A DNA stretch of 64,000 nt from UBA3069 sp050633465 (GCA_050633465.1 JBOEGO010000002.1:1-64000); one strand, 5' to 3'. Shown: positions 23,790 through 32,049, counted from the stretch's first letter. Translations and numbers: made by a program. The notes: generated by a model from the letters alone, not told the origin.

Positions 23790-24257
23790 ATGAAAGACGC
23801 CATTCTATCAGAGATGTTCACCAAAGAAGACGCCACCGCCGCCATTCTGATGGCCAAGAAAAAACAAGGCCTGAAGTGGGAGGAGATCGCCGGTAAAATC
23901 GGTATGAATCCGGTCTGGACCCATTCCGCCTGCATGGGCATGAACGCATTTCCGCCAGACAAAGCCGCCGAAATCACCGCCCTGCTGGACCTGCCCGCCG
24001 AAGCGGAGGACGCCCTGATCGAAAGCCCGACCAAGATCTGGGAACAGGCGGTGCCGACCGACCCCTGCATCTATCGGTTTTATGAAATCGTCGGCGTCTA
24101 CGGCGCCACGCTCAAGGCGCTGATCCACGAGGAATTCGGTGACGGCATCATGTCGGCGATTGATTTCGACATGTCCGTGACCCGCGTGCCCAACCCCAAG
24201 GGCGACAGGGTCAAGGTCGAAATGTCGGGCAAATACCTGTCCTATAACGCGTGGTAA
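23790..24257 (+). CDS. cynS: Cyanate hydratase (cyanase)
   Basis: A 155-residue decameric cytoplasmic enzyme that converts cyanate and bicarbonate to ammonia and CO2. The catalytic triad Arg96, Glu99 and Ser122 falls at exactly the E. coli positions (YRFYEIVG, GIMSAID). The N-terminal helical domain (residues 1-75) and the dimer-forming C-terminal domain are complete; E. coli CynS has 156 residues. It starts 12 bases after the kinase stop behind AAGGAAAA, so it is probably cotranscribed with it. It gives the cell ammonium from cyanate and detoxifies it. A terminator follows. Confidence 0.97.
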   Translation: MKDAILSEMFTKEDATAAILMAKKKQGLKWEEIAGKIGMNPVWTHSACMGMNAFPPDKAAEITALLDLPAEAEDALIESPTKIWEQAVPTDPCIYRFYEIVGVYGATLKALIHEEFGDGIMSAIDFDMSVTRVPNPKGDRVKVEMSGKYLSYNAW

Positions 24258-24276
24258 ACCGCGCCTCACAGGCACC

Positions 24277-24312
24277 GCCGCGCCACCCTACGGGGGCTGT
24301 GCGCGGCTTTTT
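24277..24312 (+). terminator. Terminator after cynS
   Basis: The stem GCCGCGC (24277-24283) / GCGCGGC (24301-24307), with a short inner CCC/GGG pairing, is followed by TTTTT. Confidence 0.75.
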
Positions 24313-24338
24313 GCTTCGCGCAGGTCATTTAGCTGCAA

Positions 24339-24404
24339 TTGCTGCGACATTCTCGACTGTATACAATGGCACACATTGACTTGCCGCGCCTCGCGTTCTA
24401 ATCG
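24339..24404 (+). promoter_or_regulatory. Two candidate sigma-70 promoters for isocitrate dehydrogenase
   Basis: P-a: TTGCTG (24339-24344), 17 bases, TACAAT (24362-24367). P-b: TTGACT (24376-24381), 17 bases, TAATCG (24399-24404). Both are well spaced and point at the downstream gene. P-a has the better -10 and P-b the better -35. Confidence 0.5.
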
Positions 24405-24517
24405 GAAACAGAAGGCGCGGTGGTGCGGCCGGATTCGCGACCAAACACCGCCACGCGCGACCATAGGCGCAGCCCCATTCCGGCGTTGCGCCCCCCAGGA
24501 TGGAGAATACGCAAGCC

Positions 24518-26716
24518 ATGGCCAAGACCGAAACCCCCGACATCATCTATACCATCGTTGACGAAGCCCCCGAACTGGCCAGCGCATCCCTGCTGCCGAT
24601 CATCCGCGCATTCGCCGGCGCCGCCGATATCGACGTGGCCACCCGCAACATTTCGGTCGCAGCGCGCATCCTGTCCGCCTTTCCCGATTACCTGAAACCC
24701 GATCAACAGATTTCCGATGATCTGGCCGAACTGGGCGAGCTGGTAAAAACCCCCGCCGCCAATGTGATCAAACTGCCCAACGTGTCGGCATCGGTGCCGC
24801 AATTGACCGACGCGATCAAGGAATTGCAGGGTCAGGGCTATGCCATCCCCGATTACCCCGAAACCCCGCAAACCGACGCCAAAAAAGACGTGCGCAAACG
24901 CTATGACGGCCTGAAAGGGTCTGCCGTGAACCCCGTCCTGCGCGAGGGCAACTCGGACCGTCGCTCTGCCAAAGCGGTCAAGGAATACGCCAAGGCCAAC
25001 CCGCATTCGATGGGCGAATGGACTGCCGACAGCAAAACCCATGTGGCGTCGATGTCGGGCAATGATTTCTTTGCCAATGAACAATCCACCACCATCACCG
25101 CCGCACAGGCCGGTGGCGCGAAAATCGTGCTGACCGCTGCGGATGGCACCGAAACCGTGCTGAAAGACGGGCTGAACTACGCCGAGGGCACCATCGTTGA
25201 TGCCACTTTCATGTCCGCCGCCGCACTGCGTGATTTCGCCAAGGCCGAACTGGCCAACATGCAACCCGGCGTGCTGTTTTCCGTCCACCTCAAGGCGACA
25301 ATGATGAAGGTCTCGGACCCGATCATTTTCGGCCATTTCGTCGCGGCCTATCTGGATGATTTCCTTGCGGCGCACGGCGCGGCCGTCACCGCATTGGGCT
25401 GGAACCCGAATTCCGGCATCGGCGATCTGGAAAACCGCATTGCAGGCAACGCCGAACTGGAATCCGCCCTGAAATCCGCGATGGCGGCCAAACCCCCGAT
25501 GTATATGGTGAATTCCGATAAGGGCATCACCAACCTGCATGTGTCGTCCGATGTGATCATCGACGCCTCCATGCCTGCTGTGATCCGCGCAGGCGGCATC
25601 GGCTGGGGCCCCGATGGCAAGGCCGCGGACACCAAATGCTGCATCCCCGACAATTGCTATGCGGGCGTCTACGACGAAACCATCAACTATTTCAAAGAAA
25701 CCGGAAAACTGGATGTCACATCCTGCGGTGCCGTGTCCAACGTCGGCCTGATGGCGCAAAAAGCCGAGGAATACGGCTCTCACCCCACCACGTTTGAATC
25801 CCCTGCTGCGGGCACCATCCGCATCGAATTGGCCAACGGCGATGTGATCACCGAACACAATGTCGAAAAGGGCGACATCTGGCGCTCTGCCTCGGCCAAC
25901 AAGGCGCCGATTCTGGATTGGATCAAACTGGGCATCAACCGGACCAAGGCGACAGGTCTGGCCGCATTCTGGCTGGATGCGAACCGCGCCCATGACGCCG
26001 AGCTGATCAAATATGTCGAACCCGTGCTCAAGGGCGCAGGCATGGACATCCCGATCATGGCCCCGCGCGAAGCCACCCGTTTCACGCTCGAGGAAATGCG
26101 CAAGGGCAATGATGTGGTCACCATCACCGGCAACGTGCTGCGCGATTACCTGACCGACCTGTTCCCGATTCTGGAACTGGGCACTTCGGCCAAAATGCTG
26201 TCCATCGTGTCACTGATGCAGGGCGGCGGTTTGTTTGAAACCGGTGCTGGCGGCTCGGCCCCCAAACACGTGCAACAGCTGATGGAAGAAAACCACCTGC
26301 GCTGGGACAGCCTTGGCGAATTCTGCGCCCTTGGCGAATCCTTTAAATTTCTGGCCGACAAGGGCGACGCCAAGGCGGGCATCCTGGGTGCCGCGATCGA
26401 GGATGCCACCCAAAAGGTTCTGGAAAACGGCAACTCACCGGAACGTAAGGTCGGGTCGAACGACAACCGCACCTCGCATTACTGGTTCGCACGCTACTGG
26501 GCCGAAGCATTGGCCGCGCAGGGCGATGACGCCGATCTGGCCGCGCATTTCGCCCCCATCGCCGAAGAACTGGCAGGCAAGGAATCCGATATCCTGAGCG
26601 AGCTGCAAGCAGGCGAAGGCAAGCCCGTCGATCTGGGCGGCTACTACCACGGCGACGCGGCAAAAACCGCCGCTGTGATGCGCCCCTCGGCCACGTTGAA
26701 CGCCATCATCGGCTAA
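24518..26716 (+). CDS. icd: NADP-dependent isocitrate dehydrogenase, monomeric type
   Basis: A 732-residue TCA-cycle enzyme of the monomeric (type II) family, usual length about 740, that converts isocitrate to 2-oxoglutarate and makes NADPH. Seen: DIIYTIVDEAPELAS at the start, the substrate region NPVLREGNSDRRSA (residues about 131-144) and GWGPDGKAADTKCCIPDN, both strongly conserved in this family. It is unrelated in sequence to the dimeric Icd of E. coli. ATG 24518 is preceded by TGGAGA; ATG 24500 is in frame but has no spaced ribosome site. It supplies 2-oxoglutarate, the carbon skeleton for ammonium assimilation, but stands in its own transcription unit. Confidence 0.96.
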   Translation: MAKTETPDIIYTIVDEAPELASASLLPIIRAFAGAADIDVATRNISVAARILSAFPDYLKPDQQISDDLAELGELVKTPAANVIKLPNVSASVPQLTDAIKELQGQGYAIPDYPETPQTDAKKDVRKRYDGLKGSAVNPVLREGNSDRRSAKAVKEYAKANPHSMGEWTADSKTHVASMSGNDFFANEQSTTITAAQAGGAKIVLTAADGTETVLKDGLNYAEGTIVDATFMSAAALRDFAKAELANMQPGVLFSVHLKATMMKVSDPIIFGHFVAAYLDDFLAAHGAAVTALGWNPNSGIGDLENRIAGNAELESALKSAMAAKPPMYMVNSDKGITNLHVSSDVIIDASMPAVIRAGGIGWGPDGKAADTKCCIPDNCYAGVYDETINYFKETGKLDVTSCGAVSNVGLMAQKAEEYGSHPTTFESPAAGTIRIELANGDVITEHNVEKGDIWRSASANKAPILDWIKLGINRTKATGLAAFWLDANRAHDAELIKYVEPVLKGAGMDIPIMAPREATRFTLEEMRKGNDVVTITGNVLRDYLTDLFPILELGTSAKMLSIVSLMQGGGLFETGAGGSAPKHVQQLMEENHLRWDSLGEFCALGESFKFLADKGDAKAGILGAAIEDATQKVLENGNSPERKVGSNDNRTSHYWFARYWAEALAAQGDDADLAAHFAPIAEELAGKESDILSELQAGEGKPVDLGGYYHGDAAKTAAVMRPSATLNAIIG

Positions 26717-26740
26717 GGGTTTTCCGCCCGACCAAGACCA

Positions 26741-26772
26741 AGGGGGAGCAGCCATTCTGCTCCCCCTTTTTT
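26741..26772 (+). terminator. Terminator after icd
   Basis: A perfect 11-bp stem AGGGGGAGCAG (26741-26751) / CTGCTCCCCCT (26757-26767), loop CCATT, then TTTTTT. Confidence 0.92.
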
Positions 26773-26792
26773 GTTGTTTGTCAAATGGTTGC

Positions 26793-26864
26793 CTCAGGTA
26801 ATCTCTCAGGTAATCTCTCAGGTAATCACTCAGGTAATCACTCAGGCGATCACTCAGGCGATCA
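26793..26864. repeat. Six tandem copies of a 12-bp unit
   Basis: Exactly six head-to-tail copies of CTCAGGTAATCT-like units in three identical pairs: two CTCAGGTAATCT, two CTCAGGTAATCA and two CTCAGGCGATCA. The last copy holds the TCA that is the stop codon (TGA, minus strand) of the TIM-barrel gene. As 12 is a multiple of three, the last four copies each place a TGA in the same frame. Confidence 0.95.
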
Positions 26865-27662
26865 CGCCAGCAACGCCCGCGCCCCGTCGTGACATTGGCG
26901 CAGCACATATTCCACCCCGTGACGGCGCTGCGCTGCTGCCATCGGCACCTCGACCCCCACGGGGCAATCCGCTGGCATCGCGGCGATGATTGCCGCCAGA
27001 TCAATCTGCCCCTGCCCCGGCGGCAGCCGCGCCTCGCGGGCAGTGAACAACAATTCATCGGTGCTGTATTCGCCGGCCCGCATCGCATCACACAGATGCA
27101 ACATCGCCAGGCGCTGCGGTGGGATCTGCGCCAGATCACCCGGTGCTGACCCCGAGCGATCAAAATGCAGCGCATCCACCAGAATGCCCACATCCCCCGC
27201 CTGCTGCGCCACCGCATGGCAGGTCGCCAGATCGGGCACATTGGTCCAGGGAAAGAACTCTAACAGCGTGCCGATACCACGCCCCGCCGCCGCATCGCAT
27301 ATCCGCGCCAGACTGTCAGAAAGCCGCGCCAGATCAGGGTCATAGGGCGCGCAGATCACCTGCTGCGCCCCCAGTTCCGCGCCGCAATCCAGAAATGGCA
27401 ACAGCGCATCCAGATCATGCGCCAGTTCAGGCGTGACCCGAACAAATTCAATATCCTGCACCGCCATTTCGCAATCATGCAGCGCCGATTTTGTGGCCCG
27501 CATCAGGCGCGCATCATCCATCAACGCATATCCGGGGCTGGCGTCATTCACCGCAATCAGGCGCAGACCAACGGCATCAAACCCCACCCGCGCCGCCACC
27601 TGCACCAGTTCCGGCGGTGACAATTCAATCGCGCCTAGATGCGCCAGCGACAGTTTTCTCAT
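26862..27662 (-). CDS. Sugar phosphate isomerase/epimerase family TIM-barrel protein
   Basis: A 266-residue protein of the AP-endonuclease-2-like TIM-barrel family. Likely metal ligands are Glu135 (LLEFFPWT), Asp163 (ILVDALHF), His189 (MLHLCDA) and Glu238 (VGVEVPM). Family members include sugar epimerases, inosose dehydratases and 3-dehydroshikimate dehydratases. Its place in the shikimate cluster makes an isomerase or dehydratase of a cyclic acid plausible, but the fused enzyme at 35994 already covers dehydroshikimate dehydration. The ATG at 27662 overlaps the stop of the upstream FAD oxidoreductase gene by 4 bp, so the two act in one operon. Its stop lies inside a tandem repeat. Confidence 0.85.
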   Translation of the reverse strand: MRKLSLAHLGAIELSPPELVQVAARVGFDAVGLRLIAVNDASPGYALMDDARLMRATKSALHDCEMAVQDIEFVRVTPELAHDLDALLPFLDCGAELGAQQVICAPYDPDLARLSDSLARICDAAAGRGIGTLLEFFPWTNVPDLATCHAVAQQAGDVGILVDALHFDRSGSAPGDLAQIPPQRLAMLHLCDAMRAGEYSTDELLFTAREARLPPGQGQIDLAAIIAAMPADCPVGVEVPMAAAQRRHGVEYVLRQCHDGARALLA

Positions 27663-29353
27663 ATGTCCTGCTCCGTTATGCCCGCCGCATGGCGGCCCGC
27701 GATATAGCCAAAGGTCATGGCAGGGCCAAGGTTGATCCCCCCGGCCGGATAATGCCCGCCCATGACCGATGCCATATCGGCCCCGACCGCATATAGCCCG
27801 TCAATCACGCCACCCGCACCCAACACCCGCGCCGCGCCATCCGTGCGCAGCCCCGCAAAGGTGCCAAAGCTGCCCGGCTGCACCTTAACCGCATAGAACG
27901 GGCCGTTTTCAATGGGGGCAACGCAGGGGTTCGGCCCGTGATCCGCATCCCCTTGCAACCGCATATAAGGCGTGGTGCCACGGTTGAATTCCGGGTCCTC
28001 GCCCCGAACAGCGTGGCGGTTGTATTCGTCCAGCATCGTGGTGAAACCATCCACATCAATGCCGCAGTTGCGCGCCAGTTCAGCAGGGGTTTTGCCCTCT
28101 ATGATATAGCCTGACCTGATCATCGCGCCCACCGGAACAGGCGCGGGGCGTGCGATGCCCAAACCATAGCGGCGCTGGAACGCACGGGTGCAAATCAGCC
28201 ACGATACCGCATCACTGCCGCCGGTTTTATCCAACAAGGCCCGCACATAATCGTGGTATCCCAGCCCCTCGTTGCAGAACCGTTTGCCGTCCCGTGTGAC
28301 CGCGATCAAACCGGGTTTGCCACGTTCGATAATATGCGGAAAACGGCCATTTTTGCCGTTTTTGCGCGGCACCTCGGATACGGGGCACCATGCGCCCGGC
28401 GCGGCCAGCGTGGTATCCACCGACCCGCCCGCGCCCTCGCCCATGCGCGCACCATCCCCCCTGGCCGATGGCACCGCCACCGTCAAATGCTGGTCATTGG
28501 CGGCGAACAATCCGGCGCGGCGCAGATCATCATGGGGAAAGCCCCCCGTGGCCAGAACCACGCCCCGCAGCGCCCGCACAGCTTTGCCGTTGATCATGGC
28601 GCCCGTCACCCGGCCACCCTGCGTCAACACCTCTGACGCGTCCGCGTTCACGCGAAACTCGACCCCCGCATCAGCGGCAGAGCGCAGCAACCGTGCCACC
28701 AGCGACAGCCCGTTGCGCAGCTGCATCCCGCGCCCGAAACGCGCCAGATCAACGAAATGCCGCACCACCCGCGCCGTGACATGGCCAAAGGCACGGCCAC
28801 TGCGGGTCATCGTCATAAACGCCCGCAAATCCGGCCCCGCCTGAATGGTCATGCCGTGAAATGTGGTTTCCGCCATCGGTTTGCGCAGCAGATCAATCAA
28901 CGGCCCCAACGCCCGCCCGTCATAGGGCGCGGCAATCACCGAACGCCCGCCCGTGCCCGCCCCCGGCTGGTCGCCATATGTGTCGGGAATCGCCAGCCCG
29001 CCCTGAAATTCCAGCGCCGTGTGCCTTTCGAAAAATCCGACCATGCGCGGGGCGTTGTGCAAAAATGCATCCACCCGCTCCGCATTGAAATCATTGCCCA
29101 GAACGGCCGCCAGATAGGAGCGCGGCGCTTGCACATCTTCAACTATTCCGGCCCGCTGCGCCACCGGATTGCATGGCGCCCACATCCAACCGCCCGACCA
29201 TGCGGTGGTGCCCCCCATCACGGGTTCTTTTTCCGCGACGATCACGCGCAAACCGTGATGCGCGGCTGTCACCGCCGCCGACAACCCGCCGGCGCCGGAC
29301 CCGATTACCAACAGATCACAATCAGTTTCTGCAACTTGATTCGGGGCTGACAT
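27659..29353 (-). CDS. FAD-dependent oxidoreductase, fumarate reductase/3-ketosteroid dehydrogenase-like
   Basis: A 564-residue soluble flavoprotein. The FAD-binding GSGAGGLSAA (residues 18-27) with acidic Glu41 (VAEKEPVMGGTT) is followed by a capping domain (about 140-350). The C-terminal FAD motif (LYAVGADMASVMGGHYPAGGINLGPAMT in parts: GADMASVMGG, GINLGPAM) closes the fold. It lacks the heme domain of flavocytochrome c and has no signal peptide. Such enzymes add or remove hydrogens at C-C bonds of cyclic acids or steroids. It is coupled to the TIM-barrel gene by ATGA and lies divergent from the LysR regulator, suggesting a side route into the shikimate pathway. The substrate is not known. 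Confidence 0.87.
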   Translation of the reverse strand: MSAPNQVAETDCDLLVIGSGAGGLSAAVTAAHHGLRVIVAEKEPVMGGTTAWSGGWMWAPCNPVAQRAGIVEDVQAPRSYLAAVLGNDFNAERVDAFLHNAPRMVGFFERHTALEFQGGLAIPDTYGDQPGAGTGGRSVIAAPYDGRALGPLIDLLRKPMAETTFHGMTIQAGPDLRAFMTMTRSGRAFGHVTARVVRHFVDLARFGRGMQLRNGLSLVARLLRSAADAGVEFRVNADASEVLTQGGRVTGAMINGKAVRALRGVVLATGGFPHDDLRRAGLFAANDQHLTVAVPSARGDGARMGEGAGGSVDTTLAAPGAWCPVSEVPRKNGKNGRFPHIIERGKPGLIAVTRDGKRFCNEGLGYHDYVRALLDKTGGSDAVSWLICTRAFQRRYGLGIARPAPVPVGAMIRSGYIIEGKTPAELARNCGIDVDGFTTMLDEYNRHAVRGEDPEFNRGTTPYMRLQGDADHGPNPCVAPIENGPFYAVKVQPGSFGTFAGLRTDGAARVLGAGGVIDGLYAVGADMASVMGGHYPAGGINLGPAMTFGYIAGRHAAGITEQDI

Positions 29354-29471
29354 CAGGTGAATCCTTTATGAAAACAGGTAATTGCCACTGACAACAAAAT
29401 GGTCAGGATCCCGCATTCCATGACAGCGGCCCAGCCCATGTTCAAGCACTCGCCTTGCGCCCCGCGCATGT

Positions 29472-29507
29472 CCGCAGTGCAAAATCATCCCTTGTGCCGC
29501 ACTGCGG
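29472..29507. promoter_or_regulatory. Inverted repeat between the flavoprotein and LysR operons
   Basis: Perfect 9-bp arms CCGCAGTGC (29472-29480) and GCACTGCGG (29499-29507) with an 18-base spacer, in the 210-bp region upstream of the minus-strand flavoprotein operon. Nothing else is seen in this gap. It is a possible regulator site. Confidence 0.45.
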
Positions 29508-29563
29508 CATAGCCCATTCTAACCCATAGGGAGGGCCGAAATTCAGCCGCAAGGAATTGCCAA

Positions 29564-29773
29564 ATGGCCACCATCGCCCATGCCCGCCACTTTTCGTTTC
29601 ACCTGCCCAAACTCAGCACAATCCTTGCGCCCGTTGCCAGCTTTGGTGCGGCCCTGGCTGCCGCCCACCACGCCGAAGAATTGCTGGACATGTCAGATCA
29701 GGAACTGGCCGATCATGGCGTGACCCGCGACAGCGTGATCCGTCAGGCCTTTTGCGACTACCTCGACGGCTAG
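29564..29773 (+). CDS. DUF1127 domain-containing small protein
   Basis: A 69-residue protein. The C-terminal half EELLDMSDQELADHGVTRDSVIRQAF matches the DUF1127 (YjiS-like) pattern of a short helix pair with a conserved L-D/G-hydrophobic core; the family motif is the stretch around residues 39-64. The N-terminal 35 residues are hydrophobic and Ala-rich but too weak for a clear membrane helix. DUF1127 proteins are small, often Arg-rich, and linked in a few bacteria to RNA turnover or phosphate and stress responses; no role can be set here. ATG 29564 follows AAGGAATTGCCAA. It stands just upstream of the LysR gene and may share its promoter. Confidence 0.7.
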   Translation: MATIAHARHFSFHLPKLSTILAPVASFGAALAAAHHAEELLDMSDQELADHGVTRDSVIRQAFCDYLDG

Positions 29774-29820
29774 GGCGCGGCGCGCTAGGATCATCCGGCA
29801 AAATGCCGGAGACCCAATAC

Positions 29821-30750
29821 GTGAAAGAACTGACCCTGCGCCAGATCGAGGTGATCCGCGCCGTGATGCTGACCGGCACCATCAGCCGCGCCGCCGAACA
29901 TCTGGGCGTATCCCCTCCCGGCATCAGCCGGCTGGTCAAACACACCGAGGAATCGCTGGGCCTGCGCCTGTTTGAACGCAAGGCCGGCCTGTTCATTCCC
30001 GCAGCCGAGGCCGCATCGGTGTTTGAACAGGTTGGCCGCGTCTACCGCGATGTGGAAAACCTGAACCAGATGGTCGCGGCCCTGCAAAAAGGCCATGATG
30101 CGGGGCTGAGTTTCGCCTCTGCCCCATCAATTGCGCAATTCATCGCCGCGCGCACCATCCAGCACGTGCGCGGTGAATTCCCCGAATTGTTCATTGATTT
30201 GAACATCCTGAAAATCGAAGAGGTGGTGGACTACCTGTTGCTGGAACGCGGCGAATTCGTGGTCATGTCCACCCCGGTGCAAAGCGACGCCGTGGAAAAC
30301 GAGGCATTGGCCACCGGCAATCTGGTCGCCATCGTGCCGGACGGGCATCCGCTGGCATCGGCGGGTGTTGTGTCGCTGCATGATCTGGCCCGCGAACCGG
30401 TGATCGGCGTCGATCCGGGCGACCCATACGGCGCGATGCTGATGCGCCCGTTCACCGATGCCGGCATCGCCCTGACCCATTCCATGCGCGGGCGTTTCGC
30501 GCAAACCGTGGTGTCGCTGGTGCGCCATGGTCTGGGCGTGGCCTTGATTGATGAATTTTCCGTGGCCGAGGTATATATGCCCGGCCTGACCCGCCTGCCC
30601 CTGCGCGAAACCGCCACACTGACCGCCTATGTCACCCGCAAGAAAGACCGCGTTTTGTCCAGCTTTGCGGAATATGCGATCCAGCAATTGCGCCGCGAAC
30701 TGAACCGCGCCGTGGCGCAACGCCCATGGGAACAGCCGCCTGCACAGTGA
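29821..30750 (+). CDS. LysR family transcriptional regulator of the shikimate/Tct cluster
   Basis: A 309-residue regulator. Residues about 6-65 form the winged helix-turn-helix (LRQIEVIRAVMLTGTISRAAEHLGVSPPGISRLV), and residues about 90-295 the periplasmic-binding-like effector domain. GTG 29821 is favoured because GGAG sits nine bases upstream; ATG 29803 in the same frame gives a six-residue extension without such a site. It lies between the divergent flavoprotein operon and the Tct-shikimate operon, so it probably controls one or both in response to a pathway acid such as shikimate or quinate. Two inverted repeats nearby (29472-29507, 30794-30808) could be its sites. Confidence 0.9.
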   Translation: MKELTLRQIEVIRAVMLTGTISRAAEHLGVSPPGISRLVKHTEESLGLRLFERKAGLFIPAAEAASVFEQVGRVYRDVENLNQMVAALQKGHDAGLSFASAPSIAQFIAARTIQHVRGEFPELFIDLNILKIEEVVDYLLLERGEFVVMSTPVQSDAVENEALATGNLVAIVPDGHPLASAGVVSLHDLAREPVIGVDPGDPYGAMLMRPFTDAGIALTHSMRGRFAQTVVSLVRHGLGVALIDEFSVAEVYMPGLTRLPLRETATLTAYVTRKKDRVLSSFAEYAIQQLRRELNRAVAQRPWEQPPAQ

Positions 30751-30793
30751 TGCCCCCCCGCGCAGATTGCGTCTGGCGGCTGCCTCGCCAGCC

Positions 30794-30808
30794 TTAACAT
30801 CAAGTTAA
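30794..30808. promoter_or_regulatory. Candidate LysR-type operator upstream of tctC
   Basis: TTAAC-ATCAA-GTTAA, a perfect 5-bp inverted repeat with a 5-base centre, in the 170-bp gap before tctC. This is the dyad form typical of LysR recognition boxes. TTGACG at 30829 may be a -35 element, but no clear -10 follows. Confidence 0.5.
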
Positions 30809-30920
30809 TGCTCGGCACATGTTGGTATTTGACGTTACTCTAGCAGGATGGCAAACCTGATAACCATTCCGGGTGCAGGAGGACCGCAACCCGGCGATTA
30901 AAATCCTGAGGGAGGATCAC

Positions 30921-31913
30921 ATGAAACACATCATCCTTGGTGCGATTGCATCTGTTGGCCTACTGGCCGCACCGGCCATGGCCGAATACCCGGAAAAAGA
31001 AATCCAGGGCATCATCCAATGGGGTGCAGGCGGTTCGACCGACACCGTTATGCGCTCGGTCACCCCCCACGCCGAAGAGGCACTGGGCGGCAAGATCATC
31101 ATGCAAAACATGACCGGCGGCGTTGGTGCCATCGCGGTGAAATATTCCGGCGCACAAAAATCCGACGGTTACACCCTTCTGATGGGTGCCGAAAATCCCC
31201 AGCTTTACAAGGTCATGGGCCTTGGCGACACGGATTATTCCGATTTCACCCCGATCAACATTCTGGCCCGTGGCGTGCCGCTGATCGTGGCCAACAACGA
31301 CGCGCCGTTCAACACGTTCAAGGAAATGGTCGATTACATCGCCGCCAATCCCAAAACCGTGAAATTCGGCTCGACCGGCCCCGGCGGCCTGCCTTCGGTT
31401 GTGACCGCCATGCTGTCGACCGAGGTAAATCTGGATGTGATCACCGTGCCTTATGACGGCGACGGCCCTGCCCTGACCGCCCTGCAAGGCGGCGCAATCG
31501 ACGTGATGCCCGCCGTTCTGGGCGCCGCAATCGAAGGCGTGAAAGCCGGCCGGATGAAACCCATCGCCCTGATCGACAGCACCCCCAATGCCGTGCTGCC
31601 CGATCTGGCCCCCATCACCGAAGACTTCCCCGCCTACAGCAAATACCTGCCCTGGGGCCCCTTCTTTGGTGTGTTCGTCAAAAAAGGCACCCCCGATGAT
31701 GTCGTCACCAAACTGCAAGCGGCATTTGCCACCGGCGCAGAACACCCCGATTTCAAGGCTCTGATGGATCAGCGCGGCTTTGCCATGATGAACATCGCAG
31801 GCGACGAAGCGGCGGATTTCCTGACCAAATGGCAGTCTGTCACCTCCTGGATCGTGTTTGATGCAGGTATCGCGAAAAAGTCACCCGAAGAGTTCGGCAT
31901 CGCACGCCCGTAA
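30921..31913 (+). CDS. tctC: Tripartite tricarboxylate transporter substrate-binding protein (TctC)
   Basis: A 330-residue periplasmic binding protein of the TctC/Bug family. The signal peptide MKHIILGAIASVGLLAAPAMA is cut near residue 21. The mature start YPEKEIQGIIQWGAGGSTD has the family's conserved first loop, and SDGYTLLMG and STGPGGLPS mark the ligand cleft. GGAGG lies 5 bases before ATG 30921. It captures a carboxylic acid for TctAB; the genes behind it suggest shikimate, quinate or a related hydroaromatic acid. A hairpin after the stop separates it from tctB, consistent with higher expression of the binding protein. Confidence 0.93.
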   Translation: MKHIILGAIASVGLLAAPAMAEYPEKEIQGIIQWGAGGSTDTVMRSVTPHAEEALGGKIIMQNMTGGVGAIAVKYSGAQKSDGYTLLMGAENPQLYKVMGLGDTDYSDFTPINILARGVPLIVANNDAPFNTFKEMVDYIAANPKTVKFGSTGPGGLPSVVTAMLSTEVNLDVITVPYDGDGPALTALQGGAIDVMPAVLGAAIEGVKAGRMKPIALIDSTPNAVLPDLAPITEDFPAYSKYLPWGPFFGVFVKKGTPDDVVTKLQAAFATGAEHPDFKALMDQRGFAMMNIAGDEAADFLTKWQSVTSWIVFDAGIAKKSPEEFGIARP

Positions 31914-31938
31914 CCTGACGTGACCGACTAACAGACGC

Positions 31939-31973
31939 ACGCCGTCCCGTTCCATCCGGACGGGGCGGCGTTT
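31939..31973 (+). terminator. Intercistronic hairpin after tctC
   Basis: ACGCCG (31939-31944) pairs with CGGCGT (31966-31971), and CCCGT with ACGGG inside, followed by TTT. The short T run suggests a partial terminator or an mRNA-stabilising stem. Confidence 0.6.
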
Positions 31974-32049
31974 GCATATCGCGGCAATGCGCGCCCCCGC
32001 TCGAAACAGCGACCGCGCCGCGCACAGCACGCAAACCGGAGGAACCCCC

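Noticed and set aside
24398..25993. Minus-strand frame of 531 codons opposite icd
   Set aside because: Opposite the strongly conserved isocitrate dehydrogenase; no start signal.
26793..26864. 12-bp repeats as a CRISPR array
   Set aside because: Units are contiguous without spacers and there are no cas genes.
26435..27241. Minus-strand frame that reads through the 12-bp repeats as DRLSD/DYLRD units into the icd tail
   Set aside because: It overlaps the TIM-barrel gene in another frame and icd on the other strand; Trp/Arg/Cys-rich and without family features. The repeats themselves are real and reported.
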